In this document: piece by piece, positions 8,501 through 14,947 of the stretch
How positions within the stretch are numbered: position 1 is the stretch's first letter
Layout: every line of letters starts with the position of its first letter
Source of the DNA: Cycloclasticus sp.
GTDB lineage: Bacteria > Pseudomonadota > Gammaproteobacteria > Methylococcales > Cycloclasticaceae
DNA length: 14,947 nucleotides
Direction: 5' to 3'
Assembly: GCA_018066825.1 (NCBI GenBank)
Contig: JAGPVU010000008.1
Location: forward strand, 1 to 14,947
Notes under the pieces: model-generated
Databases searched by the model: none
Seen by the model: only the letters and a program-made list of their open reading frames with translations
What the model was told of the DNA's origin: nothing
Program-made: the position numbers and the translations under genes

Positions 8501-8788
8501 ACTGACTCCATAAAGTTCATTCTTTTTTATAAAATGTAGCGTCTTATATAAGCCGCTTTTTAAACCGCTTTTTAGCTACTTTCTTATCCATTTTTTTCAG
8601 CTATACTCATAAGTAATTCATAACATACTTTTGCTAAGTATAGTCTCATTTAATATGCCACAAACTTACTAGACTTAAAGGAATAGTGCTACATTATGTA
8701 TATAAATCGACGTATGCGACACACTGTCAATGATAGTGCCAAATAATATCACCTTACTCTTTTAATAAAAAAAATACCCCTATTCATT
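8501..8788. other. AT-rich divergent intergenic region, aceE / DUF4124 gene
   Basis: 288 bases without a gene. Contents: the aceE ribosome site (8506-8509); a perfect palindrome CTTATATAAG at 8543-8552; a direct repeat CCGCTTTTTA at 8553-8562 and 8565-8574, bracketed by GTAGC (8536-8540) and GCTAC (8575-8579); a loose inverted repeat CTATACT (8601-8607) / AGTATAG (8637-8643); and a candidate minus-strand promoter at 8701-8730. No convincing plus-strand promoter or Shine-Dalgarno for the DUF4124 gene was found. No PdhR-type operator was recognised. Confidence 0.6.
8701..8730 (-). promoter_or_regulatory. Candidate sigma70 promoter for the aceE operon
   Basis: On the minus strand a perfect TTGACA (8730-8725) is followed after 18 bases by TTTATA (8706-8701), five of six matches to the -10 consensus. 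Transcription would start near 8693 and give a leader of about 190 bases before aceE. It is the only perfect -35 hexamer with a reasonable partner seen in this gap. The call rests on pattern match alone. Confidence 0.45.
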
Positions 8789-9763
8789 ATGACTAAAAAC
8801 ACTTTTTTACTTTTAGGTCTTATTCTTTTTGCTATTTCAACATCAAGCTCTGCTGGCAAGTTGTATCGATGGATTGACGAAAATGGCAAGGTATCTTTTT
8901 CCGATAAGGTACCCCCTAAAGCGTCACGACTTGAACGCGAAGAATTAAATGAAAAAGGCCGCACCATCGCCATTAAAGATGCCGCTAAAACACCAGAACA
9001 GCTAGAGCAATTAAAAAAACTTAAGATTTTAAAGAAAGAGCAAAACGAACTGTTACAAAAACAAGTCGCCCAAGATGAGGCTTTATTAAAAACGTTTCAA
9101 TCCGAAGCTGATATTGACGCCTTAGCAAAAAGCAAATTTGATATGGTTGATTCGCACATTTCTATTGCGCTCAGTCAATCAGAAACGTTGAAAAAACAAC
9201 TGATTACTCACCAACAATCTGCTGCCGAATATGAACGCGATGGGAATAAAATGCCCGCAAAAATTTTGTCTAACATTCAGTCTGCTCAGCAGCAATTCGA
9301 TAAAAACCAGCGTGAAATTTTAGATTTCAAATCGCAAAAAGCAGCCATAGAAGAACAACTCAGCAACGATAAATTACGCTTCAATACAGTAAAAAAACAG
9401 CCGTCCCCGCCTAAAACTTTGGAAGACGATTCGACACCCAGTTTATTCATTGGCGAAATCACTTGTAGCGCTGATAGCTGCATAAGCCTTTGGGCAGTCG
9501 CGAGTGAATTTTTAACTCAAAATAGCGATACAGCAATTATATTTAGTTCGCAACACTTAGTGCTGACCTCAACACCCAAGTTAAGCAGCCAAAAAGCACT
9601 GACCTTATCTAAAATAAAAGATAACGACGTATCAAAAGTTACTTTAGATATCCGCTGCAAAAACACCAAATTGGGTAAAGAAACCTGTAAAAACGACCAA
9701 GCTCAGGCCTTGATAGACCGCTTTAATCAGCTTGGCTCTAACAGCTTAACTCCGAACCATTAG
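8789..9763 (+). CDS. Secreted DUF4124 protein with coiled-coil middle and four-cysteine C-terminal domain
   Basis: 324 residues, function unknown. A signal peptide (1 to about 22, hydrophobic core FLLLGLILFAIS, cleavage near SSA-G) implies a periplasmic location. The DUF4124 motif follows directly (KLYRWIDENGKVSFSDKVP, 24-42), a short beta-rich module common in gammaproteobacterial exported proteins. Residues about 65-200 are rich in Lys, Gln and Glu and look like coiled coil (for example LKKLKILKKEQNELLQKQ). After a Pro-rich hinge (204-218) comes a C-terminal part (about 217-324) with C226, C231, C290 and C300, which could make two disulfides in the periplasm. I do not recognise that part. 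The gene is visibly A-rich compared with its neighbours and its ATG has no Shine-Dalgarno. It is divergent from aceE and its end overlaps that of argB by 18 bases. Confidence 0.85.
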   Translation: MTKNTFLLLGLILFAISTSSSAGKLYRWIDENGKVSFSDKVPPKASRLEREELNEKGRTIAIKDAAKTPEQLEQLKKLKILKKEQNELLQKQVAQDEALLKTFQSEADIDALAKSKFDMVDSHISIALSQSETLKKQLITHQQSAAEYERDGNKMPAKILSNIQSAQQQFDKNQREILDFKSQKAAIEEQLSNDKLRFNTVKKQPSPPKTLEDDSTPSLFIGEITCSADSCISLWAVASEFLTQNSDTAIIFSSQHLVLTSTPKLSSQKALTLSKIKDNDVSKVTLDIRCKNTKLGKETCKNDQAQALIDRFNQLGSNSLTPNH

Positions 9764-10639
9764 GGTACCCATCCCCTTATCCGTTAACAGCTCAAGCAAT
9801 ACGACATGCGGCACTCGACCGTCAATAATATGCGCGCTGTTAACGCCGGCGTTCAACGCATCCATCGCGCACTGGATTTTTGGTAACATACCGCCGTAGA
9901 TCGTTCCATCCTCGATCAAACTATTCACTTCGGCTATTGATAAGCCGGTTAGTAAATCACCTTCTTTACTTAATAAACCCGAGGTATTTGTTAACAACAA
10001 TAGCTTTTCAGCACAGAGGATTTCTGCCATTTTACCGGCGACGAGATCGGCATTAATATTATAAGAAGCACCGTCTTCACCCACCCCAATCGGCGCGATA
10101 ACGGGAATAAAGTCACCCTGAACCAACATATTAACCACTGCAGGATCAATACTTTCAACGTGACCGACGTGCCCCATATCAATTATTTCTGACGCTTTTT
10201 CTGACACCGCTTGTTTTGATGAGATTTTTTTAGCACGGATTAAATCCCCATCTTTGCCCGTCAACCCAACGGCAGAACCCCCGTGTTGGTTAATCAAACT
10301 AACAATTTCTTTATTGACCAAGCCACCTAACACCATCTCGACTACATCCATGGTTTCACTGTCGGTCACCCGAATACCATCGACGAATTGACTTTTTATC
10401 CCGAGTTTCTCTAGGTGTTTCCCAATTTGTGGGCCACCACCGTGCACAACGACTGGATTTAAACCCACTTGTTTTAATAATACGATGTCGCGGGCAAAAC
10501 CGCTTTTAAGCTGATCGTCCACCATTGCGTTACCGCCGTATTTAATAACGATCGTTTTGCCAGAAAACTTTTGGATGTAGGGCAGCGCCTCACTTAAAAC
10601 TCGCGCTGTTTGTATCGGGTCAATTGTGTTTTTGCTCAT
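9746..10639 (-). CDS. argB: N-acetylglutamate kinase
   Basis: Phosphorylates N-acetyl-L-glutamate with ATP, the second step of arginine synthesis, in the cytoplasm. Numbered from the ATG at 10639 the protein has 297 residues: KYGGN (33-37, with catalytic Lys33), HGGGPQ (66-71, acetylglutamate binding), NINAD (194-198, Asp198) and GGMLPKI with Lys254, all expected of the amino acid kinase fold. An N-terminal helix precedes the kinase core (RVLSEALPYIQKF), as in the hexameric, arginine-inhibited enzymes of Pseudomonas; the arginine-insensitive E. coli enzyme lacks it. An in-frame GTG at 10651 would add four residues, but the ATG gives the same distance to LSEALPYI as the Pseudomonas protein and has AAGAG upstream. 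It lies 45 bases after algC in the same direction. Arginine feedback is inferred from the form of the protein. Confidence 0.96.
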   Translation of the reverse strand: MSKNTIDPIQTARVLSEALPYIQKFSGKTIVIKYGGNAMVDDQLKSGFARDIVLLKQVGLNPVVVHGGGPQIGKHLEKLGIKSQFVDGIRVTDSETMDVVEMVLGGLVNKEIVSLINQHGGSAVGLTGKDGDLIRAKKISSKQAVSEKASEIIDMGHVGHVESIDPAVVNMLVQGDFIPVIAPIGVGEDGASYNINADLVAGKMAEILCAEKLLLLTNTSGLLSKEGDLLTGLSIAEVNSLIEDGTIYGGMLPKIQCAMDALNAGVNSAHIIDGRVPHVVLLELLTDKGMGTLMVRS

Positions 10640-10684
10640 TAGTTTATTCACTCTTGCACAGCGCCTATTGTCACTTAACTCCCA

Positions 10685-13054
10685 TTAAAAGGGTAAGTTC
10701 AGCTCTGCGTTAATTATTAACATTTGCTCTCTAAAGACCTGCTTAATTCTTTCCAGCGATTGCTCATTATCAGCTTCAAAGCGCAGCACTAAAGATGGCG
10801 TTGTATTTGACGCTCTCACTAAACCCCAACCGTCTTGAAATTCAACGCGCATGCCATCGATAGTAATAATATTAGCGTCTTCAAACCGAGATTGTGACTG
10901 CAACTGCTCAATAAAAGCAACGTTTTCTCCTTCTTGCAGGGTGATATTGAGCTCAGGAGTGCTAACACTATCGGGCAAGTCGGCAAATATTTCAGACGTT
11001 GGCCTAAATTCGGCGGTCACAATTTCTAACAAACGAGAGGCAGTATATAATGCGTCGTCAAAACCAAACCAGCGCTCTTTGAAGAAAATATGGCCGCTCA
11101 TTTCGCCCGCTAGTTCCGCATCAATTTGCTTCATTTTTGCTTTAATCAAAGAATGCCCCGTCTTAGACATCACCGGCTTACCGCCATGTTTGGCAATCAC
11201 CTTGGCTAAATTTCGCGTACATTTTACATCATAGATAATGTCAGCTCCGGCTTGTCGTGACAACACGTCAATTGCGTACAGCATCATTTGTCTATCTGGC
11301 CAAATGATATTTCCATCGCTGTCTACTACGCCCAATCGATCACCATCACCGTCAAACGCTAAGCCCAATTCTGCATTTTCTTCACGGACTTTATTAATTA
11401 ATTCTTGCAAATTTTCCGGCTTACTGGGATCTGGATGGTGGTTGGGAAAATGACCATCTATATCACAATACAGTGGAACCACTTCACAGCCCAGGGTGGA
11501 CAACAACATCGGCGCCGCTTCCCCAGCTACACCATTGCCACAATCAACGACCACTTTAATCATCCGACCTAAACGAATATCCCGGGATATAGTCCCTATA
11601 TAATCAGGCAACATCATGTGCTCATGGTAACTGCCTTCCCCATTCACAAAGTCACCTTTTTCTATTCGCTGGTATAAATTCTGGATCGCCTCACCTGATA
11701 GCGTTTCACCAGCGATAACGATTTTTAAACCGTTATAATTAGCCGGATTATGGCTGCCGGTGATCATAACGCCTGACTGGGTGTCTAAATGGTGTGTCGC
11801 GAAATACAACACGGGGGTAGGGAGCATACCGATATCCACCACGTCGCACCCTGTGGACTGAATACCTTTTGCTAAACTGGCACTGAGCGACGGGCTATGC
11901 AAACGACCATCACGCGCGATAACGATACTTTTTTGGCCAACACTTAAAGCTTGCGTTGCAATCGCTTGCCCGATGATGAGCACACCCTCTTCCGTAAGTG
12001 TTTCTCCCACAATGCCACGAATATCATAAGCCCTAAAAATCGATTTTGGCACCTCGTGCTTGTCAGCCACCTCGATCGAATCTTTCGGCATAAACATCCG
12101 TGGAATATCTGCTTCGGTTTTTACTTTGGCCTGGCTATTCGGTGCATTTTCTGCGCCCTCAATAATACCCGGTAGTGGACTTGCCCGTTTGCTCATCGCT
12201 TTAAGCTTAGGCCTTTTTGTCGTTGCTAGCTTTTTAACAGCTAAACGCCACCGTTGACGCTTATCTTTGTCTTGCAGCCCATCAACTGACCAAGCAATAA
12301 AAAAAATCAGTGCGATAAGCAACGAAGCGTACGTTATAACCTGTTGCTGCGTTATCGGTAGCGCTACCATTTGTCGAGTACTCGCAATGCTCCAACGCGT
12401 ACCTACAACCGACACATCAGCCAGTGTTTTAGATGGTGAGTGCGTGCTATCACCGATGGATACTAGCACCAATTTATCTTGCTTTAATCTGATCCAGCCA
12501 TCCTTTTCGGCAGCCAAACTTTTCTTAAAACCCCGTTGTATCGCTTCTGCTGAAAATGTTGCCATAACCACCGCTATAACCACGTCGTCGGCAATAACGG
12601 GGGCTGTCATCGCAATATGACGCACATCTTTTGCCATCAAATGCGCCTCAGGCAGTTGCATTTTTTTACTCTCGCTAGCCCGCCTAATTAAATCCAACCC
12701 AGCATAATCTAACGGTGGATTGAGTGACATATCGACGTTTAATAAACTGGCTTGCACCACCCGTAGACTGGTCATCTCACTCGATGAAGGCGTACGCTGC
12801 TCAATACTGTTATTAGGCTGTTGATCGGCCGAGCGTAAGGTTGAAATCAATGCCTCATCGCTGGCAATAGATACCAGTTCTTGCGACCATGACTGTACTC
12901 TGGCTGACAACACAAGCGAAGCCACCTTAATTCTGGCCGTTAGCTGCTCCTCTTGCTGTAACGACTGCTGCTCTAATTGGCCGATATGTACATAACCAGC
13001 AACGGCAGCGCTGATAATAATAAGTACTACGATGGGCAACACCTTTTTCATCAT
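10685..13054 (-). CDS. algC: Phosphomannomutase/phosphoglucomutase with membrane-anchored N-terminal extension
   Basis: Interconverts mannose-6-P/mannose-1-P and glucose-6-P/glucose-1-P, supplying sugar nucleotides for LPS and exopolysaccharide. 789 residues, against about 460 for the catalytic unit. The catalytic part (about 335-789) has the phosphoserine loop TGSHNP (Ser434), the metal loop FDGDGDR (Asp568, 570, 572), the sugar-specificity loop GEMSGH (650-655) and the phosphate-binding RASNTTP (747-753). The N-terminal 320 residues contain one hydrophobic segment (5-23), a soluble stretch (about 24-238), a second hydrophobic segment (239-257) and a basic, Pro/Lys-rich cytoplasmic linker. 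The stretch between the segments should be periplasmic. Pseudomonas algC loci also have a long form of this type. The frame is open 57 codons further upstream, but that part overlaps dut; the ATG at 13054 has GAGTG upstream and begins a convincing membrane segment. Confidence 0.93.
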   Translation of the reverse strand: MMKKVLPIVVLIIISAAVAGYVHIGQLEQQSLQQEEQLTARIKVASLVLSARVQSWSQELVSIASDEALISTLRSADQQPNNSIEQRTPSSSEMTSLRVVQASLLNVDMSLNPPLDYAGLDLIRRASESKKMQLPEAHLMAKDVRHIAMTAPVIADDVVIAVVMATFSAEAIQRGFKKSLAAEKDGWIRLKQDKLVLVSIGDSTHSPSKTLADVSVVGTRWSIASTRQMVALPITQQQVITYASLLIALIFFIAWSVDGLQDKDKRQRWRLAVKKLATTKRPKLKAMSKRASPLPGIIEGAENAPNSQAKVKTEADIPRMFMPKDSIEVADKHEVPKSIFRAYDIRGIVGETLTEEGVLIIGQAIATQALSVGQKSIVIARDGRLHSPSLSASLAKGIQSTGCDVVDIGMLPTPVLYFATHHLDTQSGVMITGSHNPANYNGLKIVIAGETLSGEAIQNLYQRIEKGDFVNGEGSYHEHMMLPDYIGTISRDIRLGRMIKVVVDCGNGVAGEAAPMLLSTLGCEVVPLYCDIDGHFPNHHPDPSKPENLQELINKVREENAELGLAFDGDGDRLGVVDSDGNIIWPDRQMMLYAIDVLSRQAGADIIYDVKCTRNLAKVIAKHGGKPVMSKTGHSLIKAKMKQIDAELAGEMSGHIFFKERWFGFDDALYTASRLLEIVTAEFRPTSEIFADLPDSVSTPELNITLQEGENVAFIEQLQSQSRFEDANIITIDGMRVEFQDGWGLVRASNTTPSLVLRFEADNEQSLERIKQVFREQMLIINAELNLPF

Positions 13055-13058
13055 GCGA

Positions 13059-13514
13059 TCACTCAGTACCCGTGTGCCCAAAGCCGCCTTCACCACGGCG
13101 GCTGTCATCGAAACTACTAACCTGTTCAAACAACACCTGCGCCACTGGAACAAACACCATTTGCGCGATACGATCACCCACCTCGATAGTAAAACTCGCC
13201 TTACCCCGATTCCAACACGAGACAAACAACTGACCTTGATAATCAGAGTCGATCAAGCCCACCAAATTACCCAACACAATACCGTGCTTATGACCCAGGC
13301 CCGACCTAGGCAAAATGACTGCTGCTAGGTTTGCATCAGCAATGTGAATAGCCATACCTGTTGGGATTAACTGCGTATCACCCGGCTCAAGCACTAGCGG
13401 TGCATCTACACAAGCCCGTAGATCCAGGCCTGCTGATCCGCTGGTCGCATAATCAGGTAAAGGAATCGATTGACCCAAGCGGTCATCCAGTAATTTAAGT
13501 TGTATTTTTTTCAT
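13059..13514 (-). CDS. dut: dUTP diphosphatase
   Basis: Hydrolyses dUTP to dUMP and diphosphate, keeping uracil out of DNA and supplying the thymidylate precursor. 151 residues, identical in length to the E. coli trimeric enzyme. All five family motifs are present in order: SAGLDLRA (27-34), PRSGLG (69-74), GLIDSDYQG (86-94, catalytic Asp89), GDRIAQMVF (113-121) and the C-terminal RGEGGFGHTG (140-149) that closes over the substrate. The ATG at 13514 has AAAAAGG four bases upstream and lies inside the end of coaBC (20-base overlap); the stop is 4 bases from the algC start. This points to translational coupling across coaBC, dut and algC. Confidence 0.98.
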   Translation of the reverse strand: MKKIQLKLLDDRLGQSIPLPDYATSGSAGLDLRACVDAPLVLEPGDTQLIPTGMAIHIADANLAAVILPRSGLGHKHGIVLGNLVGLIDSDYQGQLFVSCWNRGKASFTIEVGDRIAQMVFVPVAQVLFEQVSSFDDSRRGEGGFGHTGTE

Positions 13515-14703
13515 GGTACCTTTTTGCTATTAACGAAATTAGTTCCCCTGCCAATTCTGGTTTAGGCTTGCTATCCAATAATTGCTCCCCGTTCTGCCAA
13601 TAGACTGACAGCGCATTGAGGTCGCTATTAAAACCGCTGTCTTTTTGACCCACCCAATTAGCCGCAATCATATCCAATGATTTGTCGACCAACTTGCCTT
13701 TGGCGTACGTTTCTAACTGATCAGTTTCCGCGGCAAAGCCCACGCAAAACGGGCGATCCTTTTGCTGTGTAACCGTACTAATAATATCCACGGTTTTGAT
13801 TAAATTTAGCTGCATACTCGACGCATTTTTTTTGATTTTATCGCCACTCACCACTTCGGGGGTGTAATCGGCTACCGCAGCGGTCGCAATAAAAATATCT
13901 GTCTGTTGCGCTCTCGGTAGTACTGCTTCTGCCATCTCACTTGCACTAATCACATCAATCCGCTCAACACCCGACGGTGTTGGTAATTGAACGGGCCCGG
14001 CAACCAAGGTGACTTGCGCCCCTGCATCAGCACAGGCTTGGGCGAGAGCAAAACCCATTTTCCCGGAACTGTGGTTAGTGATAAAACGAACCGGGTCTAT
14101 CGCCTCTTGCGTTGGGCCGGCATTTAACAATACCTTTAAACCCGCCAGTTCACCGGTATTAAAGTGTTCGACAATCGACTGCAACAGTGACTCGGGTTGT
14201 AGCATTCGCCCAAAACCGACTTCGCCACAGGCTTGCAGTCCCTCATCTGGCCCCAAAATAAGCATCCCTTGGTTAGCTAATTGTTTGAGGTTTTTCTGCG
14301 TCTTCGGGTCTTCAAACATCGCCCGATTCATCGCTGGGGCGAGCATAATGGTTTTTTCTGTCGCCAATAAAATAGTCGTCAATAAGTCATTCGCCATCCC
14401 CGCGGCTAAGCGCGCTATAAAGTCGGCACTGGCTGGCGCCACCAAAATAACGTCTGGCCAGCGAGCCAGATTAATGTGCCCCATGCCTGCTTCTTGTTCT
14501 GCGTCGAGTAACTGGGTATGTACAGGCAGACCTGACAAGGCCTGAAAGGTTAATGGCGCTATAAACTCAGTGGCTGCTGGCGTCATCACCACACGAACTT
14601 CAGCGCCCAATGACTGACTTAAGCGTAATACTTCGGCCGCTTTATACGCCGCCACGCCGCCAGTCACACCCAATAACACCCGTCTGTGTTGAAGTTTATT
14701 CAC
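13495..14703 (-). CDS. coaBC: Bifunctional phosphopantothenoylcysteine decarboxylase / phosphopantothenate-cysteine ligase
   Basis: Carries out two consecutive steps of coenzyme A synthesis: CTP-dependent joining of cysteine to 4'-phosphopantothenate (CoaB, C-terminal) and FMN-dependent decarboxylation to 4'-phosphopantetheine (CoaC, N-terminal). 402 residues, close to E. coli Dfp (406). CoaC (1 to about 182) has GVTGGVAAYK (12-21), the catalytic His76 in GHINLA, PASADFIARLAAGMANDLL (90-108), PAMN (123-126) and active-site Cys159 in QACG. CoaB has LNAGPTQEAIDPVRFITN ending in Asn210, SSGKMG, ATAAVADY and Lys289 in DKIKKN. The start is a GTG at 14703 without a clear Shine-Dalgarno; no better in-frame start is seen. 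It is the first gene of the minus-strand run and divergent from radC, as in E. coli. Confidence 0.97.
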   Translation of the reverse strand: MNKLQHRRVLLGVTGGVAAYKAAEVLRLSQSLGAEVRVVMTPAATEFIAPLTFQALSGLPVHTQLLDAEQEAGMGHINLARWPDVILVAPASADFIARLAAGMANDLLTTILLATEKTIMLAPAMNRAMFEDPKTQKNLKQLANQGMLILGPDEGLQACGEVGFGRMLQPESLLQSIVEHFNTGELAGLKVLLNAGPTQEAIDPVRFITNHSSGKMGFALAQACADAGAQVTLVAGPVQLPTPSGVERIDVISASEMAEAVLPRAQQTDIFIATAAVADYTPEVVSGDKIKKNASSMQLNLIKTVDIISTVTQQKDRPFCVGFAAETDQLETYAKGKLVDKSLDMIAANWVGQKDSGFNSDLNALSVYWQNGEQLLDSKPKPELAGELISLIAKRYHEKNTT

Positions 14704-14761
14704 AATATTGCATCTAATTTGGATTTTAGCGTTCTATTATGTCATACAACACGATATATTC

Positions 14762-14779
14762 TATCGCCATAACGCGATA
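14762..14779. repeat. Small inverted repeat between coaBC and radC
   Basis: TATCGC (14762-14767) and GCGATA (14774-14779) form a perfect 6-base stem with a 6-base loop, 20 bases upstream of the radC start and within the 95-base divergent gap. It could be an operator or a hairpin in the radC leader. It has no T-run and so is not a terminator. No convincing paired -35/-10 elements were identified on either strand of this gap. Confidence 0.35.
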
Positions 14780-14798
14780 ACATTATCAAGGAATGATT

Positions 14799-14947
14799 AT
14801 GCCTATCACTGACTGGCCAGAACAAGAAAGGCCACGCGAAAAACTACTTAGCAAAGGCGCCGCTGCCTTATCTGACGCCGAATTACTGGCCATTTTTTTA
14901 CGCACTGGTAGCAAAGGTGTTACGGCGGTTGATTTATCCCGTTTATT
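14799..14947 (+). CDS. radC: RadC family (JAB domain) protein, N-terminal part (cut by window edge)
   Basis: The visible 49 codons begin MPITDWPEQERPREKLLSKG and continue with AALSDAELLAIFLRTGSKG, the characteristic helix-hairpin-helix-like opening of RadC proteins. The C-terminal JAB metalloprotease-like domain is outside the window. The name comes from an early, since doubted, link to DNA repair in E. coli; the actual role is not established. Of three in-frame starts (14793, 14796, 14799), the last has AAGGA (14788-14792) at 6 bases and is chosen. Its position divergent from coaBC is conserved in many gammaproteobacteria. Confidence 0.93.
   Translation, partial: MPITDWPEQERPREKLLSKGAAALSDAELLAIFLRTGSKGVTAVDLSRL

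Noticed and set aside
8601..8643. CTATACT/AGTATAG inverted repeat considered as a hairpin or riboswitch.
   Set aside because: Only 7 paired bases with 29 between them in very AT-rich DNA; no riboswitch core recognised.
8749..8973. Open frame of 74 codons on the minus strand across the start of the DUF4124 gene.
   Set aside because: It overlaps the signal peptide and DUF4124 coding sequence, which are clearly real on the other strand, and shows no recognisable features.
13055..13225. N-terminal 57-codon extension of the algC frame.
   Set aside because: It lies wholly inside dut and its product is Arg/Val-rich without similarity to anything recognised; the ATG at 13054 is better.
14009..14545. 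Open frame of 178 codons on the plus strand inside coaBC.
   Set aside because: Antisense shadow of a conserved bifunctional enzyme whose motifs are intact.

Overview
The window looks like chromosomal DNA from a gammaproteobacterium. The order coaBC-dut-algC-argB, with radC divergent from coaBC, and the argG-motY adjacency are both arrangements known from Pseudomonas and relatives. The moderate base composition and the lipoyl-domain form of dihydrolipoamide dehydrogenase suggest a lineage outside Pseudomonas itself; genus cannot be assigned from this sequence. Almost all of the window is coding. I see no rRNA, tRNA, CRISPR array, insertion sequence or prophage.

Left part (1-8500, all minus strand, read right to left): the pyruvate dehydrogenase genes aceE (E1), aceF (E2, two lipoyl domains) and lpd (E3 with its own lipoyl domain) are followed by a YbfF-like alpha/beta hydrolase, a MotY-like periplasmic OmpA-family protein and the start of argG (argininosuccinate synthase, cut by the window edge). 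Gaps are 29, 6-9, 5 and 32 bases down to motY, so aceE-aceF-lpd-hydrolase-motY could be one transcript. argG lies 127 bases further on and has its own candidate -10 box.

Middle (8501-9763): an AT-rich intergenic region of 288 bases separates aceE from a divergent plus-strand gene. That gene encodes a secreted DUF4124 protein with a coiled-coil middle and an unrecognised four-cysteine C-terminal domain. It ends tail-to-tail with argB, overlapping it by 18 bases.

Right part (9746-14703, minus strand): coaBC, dut, algC and argB form a compact run. coaBC/dut overlap by 20 bases, dut/algC are 4 bases apart and algC/argB are 45 apart. The run covers coenzyme A synthesis, dUTP removal, hexose-phosphate mutation for surface polysaccharides, and the second step of arginine synthesis. 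The AlgC protein carries about 320 extra N-terminal residues with two predicted membrane segments and a periplasmic domain. radC starts on the plus strand at the right edge.

Most of the content is housekeeping. The parts that deserve a closer look are the duplicated, degenerate OmpA-like module in the MotY homologue, the membrane-anchored form of AlgC, the uncharacterised C-terminal domain of the DUF4124 protein, and the hydrolase placed directly behind lpd.
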